Below, one piece after another: positions 42,621 through 50,999 of a stretch of DNA of 64,000 bases. The translations under genes were made by a program, and so were the position numbers. Origin of the DNA: Sphingomonas yunnanensis (GTDB lineage: Bacteria; Pseudomonadota; Alphaproteobacteria; Sphingomonadales; Sphingomonadaceae); assembly GCF_019898765.1 (NCBI RefSeq), contig NZ_JAIOKB010000008.1, forward strand, positions 109,868 through 173,867, written 5' to 3'. A model generated the notes under the pieces. The model was not told the DNA's origin. It saw only the letters and a program-made list of their open reading frames with translations, and did no database searches. Positions within the stretch are counted from its first letter, which is position 1. The number at the start of each line of letters is the position of its first letter.

Positions 42621-43013
42621 TTACGGCGCCCGGTAGGGCACGAAAGCGCCGAGCGCGCAACTGCCGGTGGGAATGCGCGCGGGCAGATCGACCGTCTGGG
42701 CGATGTCGCCCCGGCACAACCGGGTCTGGAACTGGCGCGTCACCAGCGCGTCGCCGCGGCGCACCCGCTCGCACCCGCCGCCGGTCTCGCTGACATAGAC
42801 CAGCTTGTTGCTGACCCGGTAGACCAGCTTGGTACCATAAGCGGAGAGATCGGGTCGGGTGAAGCGCGTGTCGATACAGTCCTGCGGCTTGCCCGCGGTC
42901 TTGCCGGCGACGAGCTTCTGATAGTCGGCGTCGGGCGCGCGGTCGCGCGGGGCGGCGGCGATCGCGCCCGCGCTCAGCAGCGCCGCTGCGGCGAAAGTGG
43001 GGAGGAAACGCAT
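42621..43013 (-). CDS. Exported conserved hypothetical protein
   Basis: A 130-residue protein with a signal peptide (cleavage likely after AIAAAPR...). The mature part has four Cys, arranged QDCIDT, GGGCERV, TRLCRGD and GSCALG, which could form two disulfide bonds in the periplasm. The PQDCIDTRFTRPDLSAYGTK and LVYVSETGGGCERV phrases resemble small secreted proteins of sphingomonads with no assigned role. It lies 20 bp upstream of the PLP enzyme gene on the same strand and may be co-transcribed. Confidence 0.8.
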   Translation of the reverse strand: MRFLPTFAAAALLSAGAIAAAPRDRAPDADYQKLVAGKTAGKPQDCIDTRFTRPDLSAYGTKLVYRVSNKLVYVSETGGGCERVRRGDALVTRQFQTRLCRGDIAQTVDLPARIPTGSCALGAFVPYRAP

Positions 43014-43384
43014 GACCTTGCCTCGTTCGTCTCGATCGCCCCCACTGGCCTTGTAACGCATGAGGTGGCGAGTCGGGAACAGCTGGTCAGCGCCCGTCGA
43101 TCGCCTCACGCCGCGTCCATGTCGGATCACCCTCGCACCGAACGGTGCTCCGGCGAACGCCGGAGCGCTTGCAGTTCACCGTAGGCACAGGAGCGATCGC
43201 GCTCGCCGAGAAATAGACCGCAACATTTCACGATCCCGACACAATCGCGTCATAGCGCGTGTCCCGCGGGGGGACCGCATGGACCGAGGGGCCGCCAGGG
43301 GGCCTCGTGCGACGGTGAACCGGTGCGCTGACAGCATCGCGGCGTCGCCCCATGCCTCTTGCCGCGAACAGACAAGAGGACATC
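43014..43384. other. Divergent promoter region
   Basis: The 371-bp gap between the exported small protein and the TonB receptor holds a nested hairpin at 43142-43182 and, near 43226-43254, three loosely similar TCAC/ACAC/TCAT steps at 11-bp spacing that may be a weak PhoB-type site. No gene is supported. Confidence 0.5.
43142..43182. repeat. Nested hairpin
   Basis: GCTCCGGCGAACGCCGGAGC is a perfect hairpin related to the arm of family A, enclosed by ACGGTG and CACCGT. It is a single arm, not a paired element. Confidence 0.65.
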
Positions 43385-45709
43385 ATGCGCTCACCCAAGT
43401 CGATCCTGCTCGCCACCGCCGCCATCGGCCTCGCCGGGCTGGCCCAGCCCGCGTTGGCGCAGAACGTGCCCGCCGCCGCGACCGACGCTGCCGCGACCGC
43501 CGGCGCCGACGACGGGCTCGGCGAAGTGGTCGTCACCGCCGAGCGCCGCAGCGAGAACATCCAGCGCGTGCCCGTCTCGGTCGCCGTGGTCGACGGCGAC
43601 TCGCTGCGCACCTTCCAGGCCGGCGGCGAGGACGCGCTGGCACTCGCCGGCCGCGTCCCTGGCCTCTACGCCGAGACCACCACGGGGCGCATCTTCCCGC
43701 GCTTCTACATCCGCGGCCTGGGCAACATCGACTTCTATCTCGGCGCGTCGCAGCCGGTCTCGATCATCCAGGACGACATCGTGCTCGAGCACGTCGTGCT
43801 GAAGTCCAATCCGGTCTACGACGTCGCCAACGTCGAGGTGCTGCGCGGACCGCAGGGCTCGCTGTTCGGGCGCAACACCACGGCGGGCATCATCAAGTTT
43901 GACACGATCCGGCCGGGGCAGACGTGGAGCAGCCGCTTCAACGCTTCCTTTGGCAGCTACAACACCGTCACCTTCGACGGCGGCGTCGGCGGCCCGATCG
44001 TGCAGGACAAGATCGCGATCCGCCTCTCCGGCCTGTACCAGCACCGCGACAATTGGGTCGACAACAGCTTCACCGGCACCGGCGCCGACGGCACCCGCGG
44101 CGGCCGCGACCAGCTCGGCGGCTTCGACGAGCGCGACGCGCGGCTCCAGCTGCTGTTCACGCCGACCGACGACCTGTCGGTCAACGTCTCTGGCCACGTC
44201 CGCTCCTACGAGGGCACCTCGACGATTTTCCACCGCGGCGCGCTGCTGCGCGGGCAGAACAACATCAACCGCGAGCCGCGCGACCAGGTCGCGCTCGACG
44301 AGGCGGACGGCAACCCCCAGGCGTACAAGACCTATGGCGGTTCGGTGAACGCCGCCTGGGACTTCGGCGCGGCGACGCTGACCTCGATCACCGGCTATGA
44401 GACCACCTCGGGCTACAGCCGCGGCGACACCGACGGCGGCGCCGCGGTCAACTTCGGGGGCGTCGGCTTCGGCCAGAGCGAGGGCCGTGTCCGCGACCTC
44501 GACCAGTGGACGCAGGAGCTGCGTCTCGCCAGCAACGGCGATGGCGCGTTCAAATGGCAGTTCGGCGGCTTCTACTTCGACAGCCGCGACGTCACCGACT
44601 TCTACCAGCGCGGCTATTTCCTGCTGCCGAGCGCGACCGGCTACAATCCCAACAACTGGGTGCGGCTGCACGACGTCAACACCAGCTGGGCGGTGTTCGG
44701 CCAGGCGAGCTACCGCCTCGCCGACCGGCTGACGCTGACCGCCGGCGCGCGCTACACCGAGGACGACAAGCGCACCGAGCTGGTCCGATCGGGCCGCAAC
44801 GCCGCGGGCACCACCGAGACCTTCCCCGCGAGCGCGGCACGCAGCGTGAAGCTGAGCGGCAAGGAGCCGAGCTGGGACGTCTCGGCACTGTACGAGCTGG
44901 ACGACGCCACCAGCGTCTATGCCCGCGTCGCGCGCGGCTTCCGCGGCCCGACGATCCAGGGGCGCTCGGCGGTGTTCAATACGCCCTTCACCACCGCCGA
45001 CTCGGAGACGATCATGTCCTACGAGGCCGGCCTGAAAACGCGGCCGACGGGCAACCTGCGCCTCAACGCGACCGCCTTCACCTACCGGGTCAACGACATC
45101 CAGCTGAACGGCAACGACGCCAACGGCAACGGCGTGCTGTTCAACGCCGACCATGCCAACGCCTATGGCATGGAGGCCGAGCTGGAGTGGCGGCCGATCC
45201 GCAACATCACCTTCTCGCTGGGTGGCAGCGCGATCCACACCGAGATCAAGGACAAGCGCGTCTACGCGCAGGTCTGCGCCTTCGGCGGCGTGGTGACCTG
45301 CACGGTGCAGGACCCGACGGTCACGCGCACGATCTTCGGCGCGCCCGCGGTACTGGCGCAGATCGACGGCAACCCGCTGCCCAACGCGCCGCGCTGGCAG
45401 CTCGACGCCGCGGTCCGCTACGACGTCCCGCTGACGAACGAGGGCAATCTGTTCGTCTCGAGCGATCTCAACGTGCAGGGCTATACCAATCTGGTACTGT
45501 ACAAGACGCGCGAGTTCTACGCCGACGGCAACCTCGAGCTGGGGCTGAAGGTCGGCTACACCACCGCGGACGGCAAGTACGAGATCGCCGCCTTCGCGCG
45601 CAACATCACCGACGAGAAGAACCTCAAGGGCGTGATCGAGAACTACAACGCAGCGGTGTTCAACGAGCCCCGCGTGGTCGGCATCTCGCTCGCGGGCCGC
45701 TTCAACTGA
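43385..45709 (+). CDS. TonB-dependent receptor
   Basis: A 774-residue outer-membrane receptor. A signal peptide ends at AQPALAQNV; the TonB box is LGEVVVTAERR (about 45-55); the plug has FYIRGLGNIDFYLGASQPVS, DDIVLEHVVLKSNPVYDVAN and VEVLRGPQGSLFGRNTTAGI; the barrel ends VGISLAGRFN. The sequence resembles the receptor group with pesticin/FyuA-like domains common in sphingomonads. An AAGAGGA ribosome binding site precedes the ATG. No transport partner or enzyme is adjacent, so the substrate is unknown. Confidence 0.92.
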   Translation: MRSPKSILLATAAIGLAGLAQPALAQNVPAAATDAAATAGADDGLGEVVVTAERRSENIQRVPVSVAVVDGDSLRTFQAGGEDALALAGRVPGLYAETTTGRIFPRFYIRGLGNIDFYLGASQPVSIIQDDIVLEHVVLKSNPVYDVANVEVLRGPQGSLFGRNTTAGIIKFDTIRPGQTWSSRFNASFGSYNTVTFDGGVGGPIVQDKIAIRLSGLYQHRDNWVDNSFTGTGADGTRGGRDQLGGFDERDARLQLLFTPTDDLSVNVSGHVRSYEGTSTIFHRGALLRGQNNINREPRDQVALDEADGNPQAYKTYGGSVNAAWDFGAATLTSITGYETTSGYSRGDTDGGAAVNFGGVGFGQSEGRVRDLDQWTQELRLASNGDGAFKWQFGGFYFDSRDVTDFYQRGYFLLPSATGYNPNNWVRLHDVNTSWAVFGQASYRLADRLTLTAGARYTEDDKRTELVRSGRNAAGTTETFPASAARSVKLSGKEPSWDVSALYELDDATSVYARVARGFRGPTIQGRSAVFNTPFTTADSETIMSYEAGLKTRPTGNLRLNATAFTYRVNDIQLNGNDANGNGVLFNADHANAYGMEAELEWRPIRNITFSLGGSAIHTEIKDKRVYAQVCAFGGVVTCTVQDPTVTRTIFGAPAVLAQIDGNPLPNAPRWQLDAAVRYDVPLTNEGNLFVSSDLNVQGYTNLVLYKTREFYADGNLELGLKVGYTTADGKYEIAAFARNITDEKNLKGVIENYNAAVFNEPRVVGISLAGRFN

Positions 45710-45755
45710 GGTGATCGCGGGAGGGGGCTCATGGTCTCGCCTCCTCTTCCGAAGC

Positions 45756-45847
45756 TGTTCCCCGGCGAAGGCCGGGGTCCAGCTGGGAAGTCTGTCGTGG
45801 CCGACCCGCTACGTCCCCAACTGGGCCCCGGCCTGCGCGGGGGAACA
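45756..45847. repeat. Family-A paired-hairpin repeat, copy 4
   Basis: The left arm TGTTCCCCGGCGAAGGCCGG GGTCCAGCTGGGA and the right arm CCCAACTGGGCCCCGGCCTG CGCGGGGGAACA; about 92 bp. It lies between the convergent receptor and HAD genes. Confidence 0.85.
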
Positions 45848-45876
45848 GCGATGCCAGGGAGGCGGTCTTCCCCCGC

Positions 45877-46569
45877 TCACAAGGTCGCGATCCAGTCGGG
45901 CAGCTCGCCGAGCCGCGCCAGCTGGCGGAAGCGCGGGTGCGCCGCCGGTGTCGCCGCGGCCTCGTGACTCCACGCCAGCGGTTGCGGGATGTACGCTCCC
46001 CACGCCCCCGCCTCGAGCGCGGGCAGCACGTCGGAGCGCATCGAGTCGCCCGCCATCACGGCACGCTCGGGCGCGCAGCCGTAGCGGTGGAAGACGCGCA
46101 CGAACGTATCCGCGCGCTTGTCGCTGACGATCTCCACGCCAGTGAACAGCTGTCCCAGCCCCGAGGCGGCGAGCTTGACCTCCTGGTGGAGGAGGTCGCC
46201 CTTGGTCACCAGCACCAGCCGCGCGCACGCGGCGAGCCGCTCCAGCGTGGCCGCGACGTCGTCGAGCAGCTCGACCGGATGATCGAGCAGGGTCCGCCCG
46301 ATCTCGAGCAGCCGCCGCACGCTCGCCGCGGGCAGGTCGTCGCCGGCGAGCTCCAGCGCGGTCTCGATCATCGAGAGCGTGAAGCTCTTCGCGCCATAGC
46401 CGTAGCGCTCGAGGTTACGCACCTCGATCGCCTCCATCCGCGCGCGCGCGGCGGGCGCCTCCGCGAAGGGCGCGATCAGCTCGGCGAAGGCGTGCTCGGC
46501 GGCGTCGAAGAAGCGCATATTGTGCCACAGGGTGTCGTCGGCATCGAGGCACACGAGGTCGATCGTCAT
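45877..46569 (-). CDS. HAD-superfamily hydrolase
   Basis: A 230-residue phosphatase-like protein. Motif I is LVCLDADDTLWHN with the nucleophile Asp9 and acid Asp11; motif II is LVLVTKGD (Thr); motif III Lys lies in IVSDKRADTF; motif IV is AVMAGDSMRSDV. A helical cap (about 20-100) is of the C1 type. The substrate is unknown; similar proteins act on small phosphorylated metabolites. It is complete and of normal length. Confidence 0.9.
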   Translation of the reverse strand: MTIDLVCLDADDTLWHNMRFFDAAEHAFAELIAPFAEAPAARARMEAIEVRNLERYGYGAKSFTLSMIETALELAGDDLPAASVRRLLEIGRTLLDHPVELLDDVAATLERLAACARLVLVTKGDLLHQEVKLAASGLGQLFTGVEIVSDKRADTFVRVFHRYGCAPERAVMAGDSMRSDVLPALEAGAWGAYIPQPLAWSHEAAATPAAHPRFRQLARLGELPDWIATL

Positions 46570-46658
46570 GGTGTCGGGATCATCGCGGCAAGTCTCCGCC
46601 GCCGCCCTTAGGCGAGCACGCGACGCGTGTCAGCGCGTCGCGGCGAGCGCGTAGATGA

Positions 46659-47030
46659 TCACGCCAACGCTGCCATTACCCGCGCCGAGGTCAGCGCGCC
46701 CGCGAAGACGTCCCGTATGTGTCGCGCGCGGCCGTCGCCGCGGCACGGCAGCCGATCCAGCCTCGCTGGGTCGGCCAGCAGAGCGCACAACAGCGCCGCG
46801 TCCGCATCGGGACCGAAGGGGCAGCCGCGGCACAGCGGCCGGTCCAGGCAGGCCTCTCCCAGCGTCATCAGGCTGTCGATCACCGGCGCCATCATCTCAT
46901 AGCCGAGCGGAGCCAGCAGCGCGTGCAGGTGCTGCTGCACTGGCTGCCGGGTGTCTCGCGCGGTGCGCCAGCAGCGCGCCGCCCGCGCGATCAACGCTGC
47001 GGGGAGCGGGGGAGCGGCGCTCATCGCCAT
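46659..47030 (-). CDS. Conserved hypothetical protein, 123 residues
   Basis: A small soluble protein with the phrase ALLAPLGYEMMAPVIDSLMT LGEACLDRPL followed by CRGCPFGPDADAALLCALL and DRLPCRGDGRARHIRDVF. The pattern, a helical N-terminal half and a short Cys-containing stretch before a DEA-like helix, resembles uncharacterised proteins found widely in sphingomonads. It has codon use like its neighbours. Five Cys, two in CxxC-like spacing, might bind a metal. The role is unknown. Confidence 0.65.
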   Translation of the reverse strand: MAMSAAPPLPAALIARAARCWRTARDTRQPVQQHLHALLAPLGYEMMAPVIDSLMTLGEACLDRPLCRGCPFGPDADAALLCALLADPARLDRLPCRGDGRARHIRDVFAGALTSARVMAALA

Positions 47031-47268
47031 GATGCCGCCACCGCCTGACGCCCGATCATCAGGGCCGCGGCCACCGGGCGCCCTCGCCGACGCTCGGATC
47101 GATCTCGCCTTATAAAGACCCGCGCACCCACCATGTCATCACCTCTTCTGCTAGTGCGAGTTAGTATCATATCCGCGCGTTCTATCCAACGCCCACGATG
47201 TTCGACATGGCTATCCCGATCTCGGCGTGCTGACGGATCGCGCGACGCCGCCAACGCGTTGTGCGCGC

Positions 47269-47613
47269 ATGACCGACGATCGACATCCCACCGCCGACCC
47301 CGAGCATCGCCGCCGGGCCGCCTTCGACAAGGACGAGGGTACTTTCGGTCAGGGCTATAGCCGCGAGGACGAGCGCAAGCTCGGCGAACAGATGCCCGCG
47401 GGCTCGGTCGCGCCGCGCGGATCTCGCGTCGGCGAGGAAGATCCCGTGCTCCCACCCGAGAACGGTCGTCGCGCGTCCTTCGACCCCGCGACTGGTGAAG
47501 TCCATGGCAGCGGATCGGGCGCTGGCGGCGGAAATCCAGGCGAGGATCTCGAAGACGATCGCAGCGGCGGCGATGGCCTGCCAGTCACCGGCGCGGGCGA
47601 CGGCGAGCGCTAG
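47269..47613 (+). CDS. Hydrophilic low-complexity protein with internal repeat
   Basis: A 114-residue acidic and Gly-rich protein with no membrane segment. It contains two related stretches, RRAAFDKDEGTFGQ (residues about 13-26) and RRASFDPATGEVHG (about 67-80), joined by a charged linker, and ends in GDGLPVTGAGDGER. The composition suggests a disordered protein of the stress-related hydrophilin type. No family is recognised. The ATG at 47269 is chosen because the sequence upstream looks non-coding. Confidence 0.6.
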   Translation: MTDDRHPTADPEHRRRAAFDKDEGTFGQGYSREDERKLGEQMPAGSVAPRGSRVGEEDPVLPPENGRRASFDPATGEVHGSGSGAGGGNPGEDLEDDRSGGDGLPVTGAGDGER

Positions 47614-47747
47614 CAGCGCCCGTGCCGCTCGCGCGACATCGTCACGCGCCCGCGCGCCAGCGATCTTCTCGTGGTGTCCCCGGCGCTCACCGCCCGAGGC
47701 CGATGACCAACACGCGGCGGTCGCTTCCCGGGCAAGCGACCCCCTCG

Positions 47748-50267
47748 CTACGCTGCCTCGCGCAACGCGGTCACCGCTGCGGACAGGTCCTCGCTCCCGA
47801 GCGCCCCGCCCGCCAGTCGCTCCTCCAGCATCGCGGCGAGTTCACCCAATAGCTCGCGGCCGAACAGCCGCGCGGTGCCGGCCAGCTTGTGGAGGCCGTC
47901 GAGCACCTCGTCGCGAACCCCCGCCCCTTCCGCCAGCGCCTCGAGCGCGGCGAGAGTCGCCTGCGTCCTCGTCTCGAAGCGTTCCCGCAGCGCCGGGCTG
48001 ATCGCCGGCGGCAGCATCGTCGGCGCCGCGCGCGTCGCGCCGAGGCGGACGACCGCCTCGGCCAGTTCGGCGGCGCGCAGCGGCTTGGCGACATGCGCCT
48101 GCATCCCTGCCGCGCGACACGCCGCGACGTCGTCGACGAAGGCATTGGCGGTGAGCGCGACGACCGGCAGCGTCGCGGCATCGTGCCCGGCAGCGCGCAG
48201 CCGCCGCGTCGCCTCGAGCCCGTCCATGCGCGGCATCTGCATGTCCATCAGCACCAGCGCATACGGTCGCCCCGCGGCGATCGCCGCATCGATCGCCGGC
48301 AGCACCTCGTCGCCGTCGCTCACCAGCGTGGCGTCGAGCCCGATCTGGCGCGCCACCGCGAGCACCAGCTCCTGGTTGATATCGTGGTCCTCCGCGATCA
48401 GCACGCGCGTGGCGCCGACCGCGCCTACAGAAGCCGTCGTCACCTGGCGCGGCGGCGCAGGCTCCGCCGGCGCAGCGGCGCGCAGCGGCACGTCGAGCGT
48501 GAAGGTGGCGCCCCGTCCCGGCTCGCTCGCGACGCTGAGCGCGCCGTCCATCAGTCCCGCGAGCTTCGCGCTCACCGCCAATCCCAGCCCGGTGCCGCCA
48601 TAGTGCCGCTCGGTGGTGCGATCGGCCTGCGCGAACTCCGCGAAGATCGCGTCGAGCCGCTCGGGCGCGATGCCGATCCCGCTGTCGGCCACGCTCACGC
48701 GCAGACGTCCGCCCGCCACCGCCGCGCGCACCACCACCTCGCCCGCGTCGGTGAACTTGATCGCATTGCCGAGCAGGTTGAGCACGATCTGGCGATAGCG
48801 CAGCGGGTCACCCAGCACGCGCGGCGGCAGCTCGGGCGCCAGCTCGAGCCGCAGCGTCAGTCCCTTCTGCTCGGCCACCGCGGTCATCAGCCCGACGCAG
48901 CGCCGCAGCACGTGGCGCAGGTCGAGCGGCTCCTCGCTCAGCCGCATCTCGCCCGCCTCGACCTTGGCGAGATCGAGGATGTCGTTGAGCAGGCGCATCA
49001 TCGCGCGGCCCGAGTCGGCCATCAGCTCGAGGTAGCGCCGCTGCTCCCCGGTCGGTGAGGCGGCGAGCAGCAGGTCGGTGAAGCCGAGCACGCCGTTCAT
49101 CGGCGTGCGGATCTCGTGGCTCATGTTGGCGAGGAAGCTCGACTTGGCCTGGGTCGCCACCTCGGCGCTGGCCCGCGCCGCCTCGAGCGCCAGCTCGAGC
49201 CGCTTGCGCGCGGTGATGTCGCGCACCGCCGTGATCACCCCGCGGGGTGGCCGTCCCGGCGCGTCGACGATCGCGCGAACGCTCGCCTCCAGCCACCGCG
49301 GCGACGCCTCGTCCTCGCCCTCGCGCGGCGCCTGACGGCAGGTCACGATGTCGCGCAGCGCGTCGCCGTCGATCAGCCGGGCGAAGCTGGTCGACACCGC
49401 GGCGCGATCGTCGCGGTGGACGAAATGGAGGAGCCGCTCGCCGATCAGCGCCGCGGGCGGCACGCCGAACGTCTCCTGCGCCGAGGGTGAGGCGTAGAGA
49501 CAGAGTCCGTCGCGCCCGAGCCGTATCACCGCGTCGGTGGCATTGTCGGCGAGCAGCGCCAGTTCGGCCTCGGCGCGCTCACGCAGCCGCACGTCGCGCT
49601 CGAGCCGCGCGTGCGTGCGGGCCAGATCAGCGAACTGTCGGCGCCGCTCGCGCAGCACGAAGGCGGCGAGCGCCAGTAGAAGCGTCGCGCTGACGAGCCC
49701 GGTCGCGAACCCGAGATGCTCGAGGCGCGCGATCCGCGCCTTGCGCAGCACCAGCAGATGCTGCTCGGCGCCGCGCACGCGCTCCAGCGCCGCTACCACC
49801 GCCGCGGTCTCGACCTTGCCCGCCACCGAGCCGGTGAGCGCGACCGCGGCGGCGGTGCGCCCGCGGTCTCGCCAGCGCACCGCCAGCGCCATCTCGTCGA
49901 AACGGCCGTTCAGTCGCCCACGCAGCGCCGCGACATTGGCGCGCTGCTCGGGGTTATCCGCCACCATCCGCTCGAGCCGCGTCAGTGCCGGCCGCGCGTG
50001 CGCGATCGAACGAGCGTAGGTGGCGCGCTGCGCGACGTCGCCGGTCATGACATAGCCGCGCCGGTTGATCTCGGCGCGCATCGCCTGGATCTGCACGGTA
50101 TCGAGCGCGTCCCCGACCTCGAAGGTGTGCTGCACCCAGGCGAAGGCGGAGCGGCTCTGCGCCGCCAGCAGCGCGGCGCTGCAGCCGCAGCTCACCAGCA
50201 GGGTGAAGCCGGCGACGAGCGAGGGTCCGGAACCCATCAGCGAGGTCAGATTAGGCGAGCGGCGCAT
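47748..50267 (-). CDS. Hybrid sensor histidine kinase (CHASE3-like, PAS, REC, Hpt)
   Basis: An 839-residue multi-domain kinase. Two membrane helices near residues 15-35 and about 190-210 flank a helical CHASE3-like sensor (QIQAMRAEINRRGYVMTGD). A PAS domain follows (LLADNATDAVIRLGRDGLCL, HRDDRAAVSTSF), then H-box FLANMSHEIRTPMNGV, N-box VLNLLGNAIKFTD, G-boxes DSGIGIAP and GGTGLGLAVS, a receiver (IAEDHDINQEL, LVLMDMQMPRMDG) and a C-terminal histidine phosphotransfer helix bundle (LHKLAGTARLFG). This is the BarA/TodS-like phosphorelay layout. The start is uncertain: ATG at 50265-50267 or a GTG at 50330. A GAF-domain gene lies opposite. Confidence 0.9.
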   Translation of the reverse strand: MRRSPNLTSLMGSGPSLVAGFTLLVSCGCSAALLAAQSRSAFAWVQHTFEVGDALDTVQIQAMRAEINRRGYVMTGDVAQRATYARSIAHARPALTRLERMVADNPEQRANVAALRGRLNGRFDEMALAVRWRDRGRTAAAVALTGSVAGKVETAAVVAALERVRGAEQHLLVLRKARIARLEHLGFATGLVSATLLLALAAFVLRERRRQFADLARTHARLERDVRLRERAEAELALLADNATDAVIRLGRDGLCLYASPSAQETFGVPPAALIGERLLHFVHRDDRAAVSTSFARLIDGDALRDIVTCRQAPREGEDEASPRWLEASVRAIVDAPGRPPRGVITAVRDITARKRLELALEAARASAEVATQAKSSFLANMSHEIRTPMNGVLGFTDLLLAASPTGEQRRYLELMADSGRAMMRLLNDILDLAKVEAGEMRLSEEPLDLRHVLRRCVGLMTAVAEQKGLTLRLELAPELPPRVLGDPLRYRQIVLNLLGNAIKFTDAGEVVVRAAVAGGRLRVSVADSGIGIAPERLDAIFAEFAQADRTTERHYGGTGLGLAVSAKLAGLMDGALSVASEPGRGATFTLDVPLRAAAPAEPAPPRQVTTASVGAVGATRVLIAEDHDINQELVLAVARQIGLDATLVSDGDEVLPAIDAAIAAGRPYALVLMDMQMPRMDGLEATRRLRAAGHDAATLPVVALTANAFVDDVAACRAAGMQAHVAKPLRAAELAEAVVRLGATRAAPTMLPPAISPALRERFETRTQATLAALEALAEGAGVRDEVLDGLHKLAGTARLFGRELLGELAAMLEERLAGGALGSEDLSAAVTALREAA

Positions 50268-50372
50268 CGGGCACCGGGTAGCGGTCAGATGGTTAACTTC
50301 CCGATAGCGGCGCGGGAACGGCTTGTTCACACGCGACCGCTACGAGGGACAGCCTCTCACCGGCGAGTTACC

Positions 50373-50861
50373 ATGCGTCTCTGGTCCAGCCTCCTTGCGC
50401 CTGAACCGCTGTCTCCCACGGCCGCACGTGCGCGGCGGCCCGACTGGGAGCGTCTCGCCGAGGACCTCGACGAGATCGCCGCCGCCGCGGCCGGGCTGAT
50501 CGGCACGCCGGCCGCTCTCGTCACGATCGTGGACGAGCGGTTATGGGTCGCCGGCCGCTTCAACTCGCGGCTGCACGGGCTCGAGCGGGACGAGTGCGTC
50601 TGCGCGCATGGCATGATCCAGCCCGAACGCGTGCTGTGCGTCCCTGACCTTGAGGCCGACGCGCGTTTCGCTCGCCTACCGATCGCGCAGGGACCGGATG
50701 CACTCCGCTTCTACGTCGGCGCGGCGTTGGTCGACGCGGGCGGGAGAGCGCTCGGCATGCTGTGCGCGATGGATCAGCGTCCGCGGGCCGCGCCGTCGGA
50801 GCCGCAGTGCCGCGCGTTGCAGCGGCTCGCCCGCGGTGCCGCGATGCGGCTGGGTGCATAG
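50373..50861 (+). CDS. Stand-alone GAF domain protein
   Basis: A 162-residue soluble protein made of a single GAF domain: ALVTIVDERLWVAGRF, DECVCAHGMIQPERVLCVPD LEAD, FYVGAALVDAGGRALGMLCA MD. The Cys pattern CVCAHGM is typical of GAF domains placed before kinases, but no output domain follows. It is divergent from the hybrid kinase 106 bp away and may feed information to it or share a promoter region. The ligand is unknown. Confidence 0.85.
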   Translation: MRLWSSLLAPEPLSPTAARARRPDWERLAEDLDEIAAAAAGLIGTPAALVTIVDERLWVAGRFNSRLHGLERDECVCAHGMIQPERVLCVPDLEADARFARLPIAQGPDALRFYVGAALVDAGGRALGMLCAMDQRPRAAPSEPQCRALQRLARGAAMRLGA

Positions 50862-50898
50862 CGGCGTCGGCGACAAGGCTCCGGATCTTCGCGGCGCG

Positions 50899-50973
50899 TG
50901 TTCCTGCGCGCGCAGGATCCCAGGGTCGGGAGCCTTTCGATCATGGCTCTGGGCTCCTGCGTGCGCACGAGCA
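50899..50973. repeat. Family-D paired-hairpin repeat
   Basis: The left arm TTCCTGCGCGCGCAGGATCC CAGGG and the right arm CTCTGGGCTCCTGCGTGCGC A are reverse complements with a few mismatches, giving a 75-bp palindromic element between the convergent GAF and sulfotransferase genes. The bases differ from families A and B. Confidence 0.75.
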
Positions 50974-50999
50974 CCGCTCGGCTGGCAGGCAGATGCCCA

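Noticed and set aside
43226..43254. Three TCAC-like steps at 11-bp spacing as a Pho box before the receptor at 43385
   Set aside because: The half-sites fit the PhoB consensus poorly (about four of six bases each); noted only as weak.
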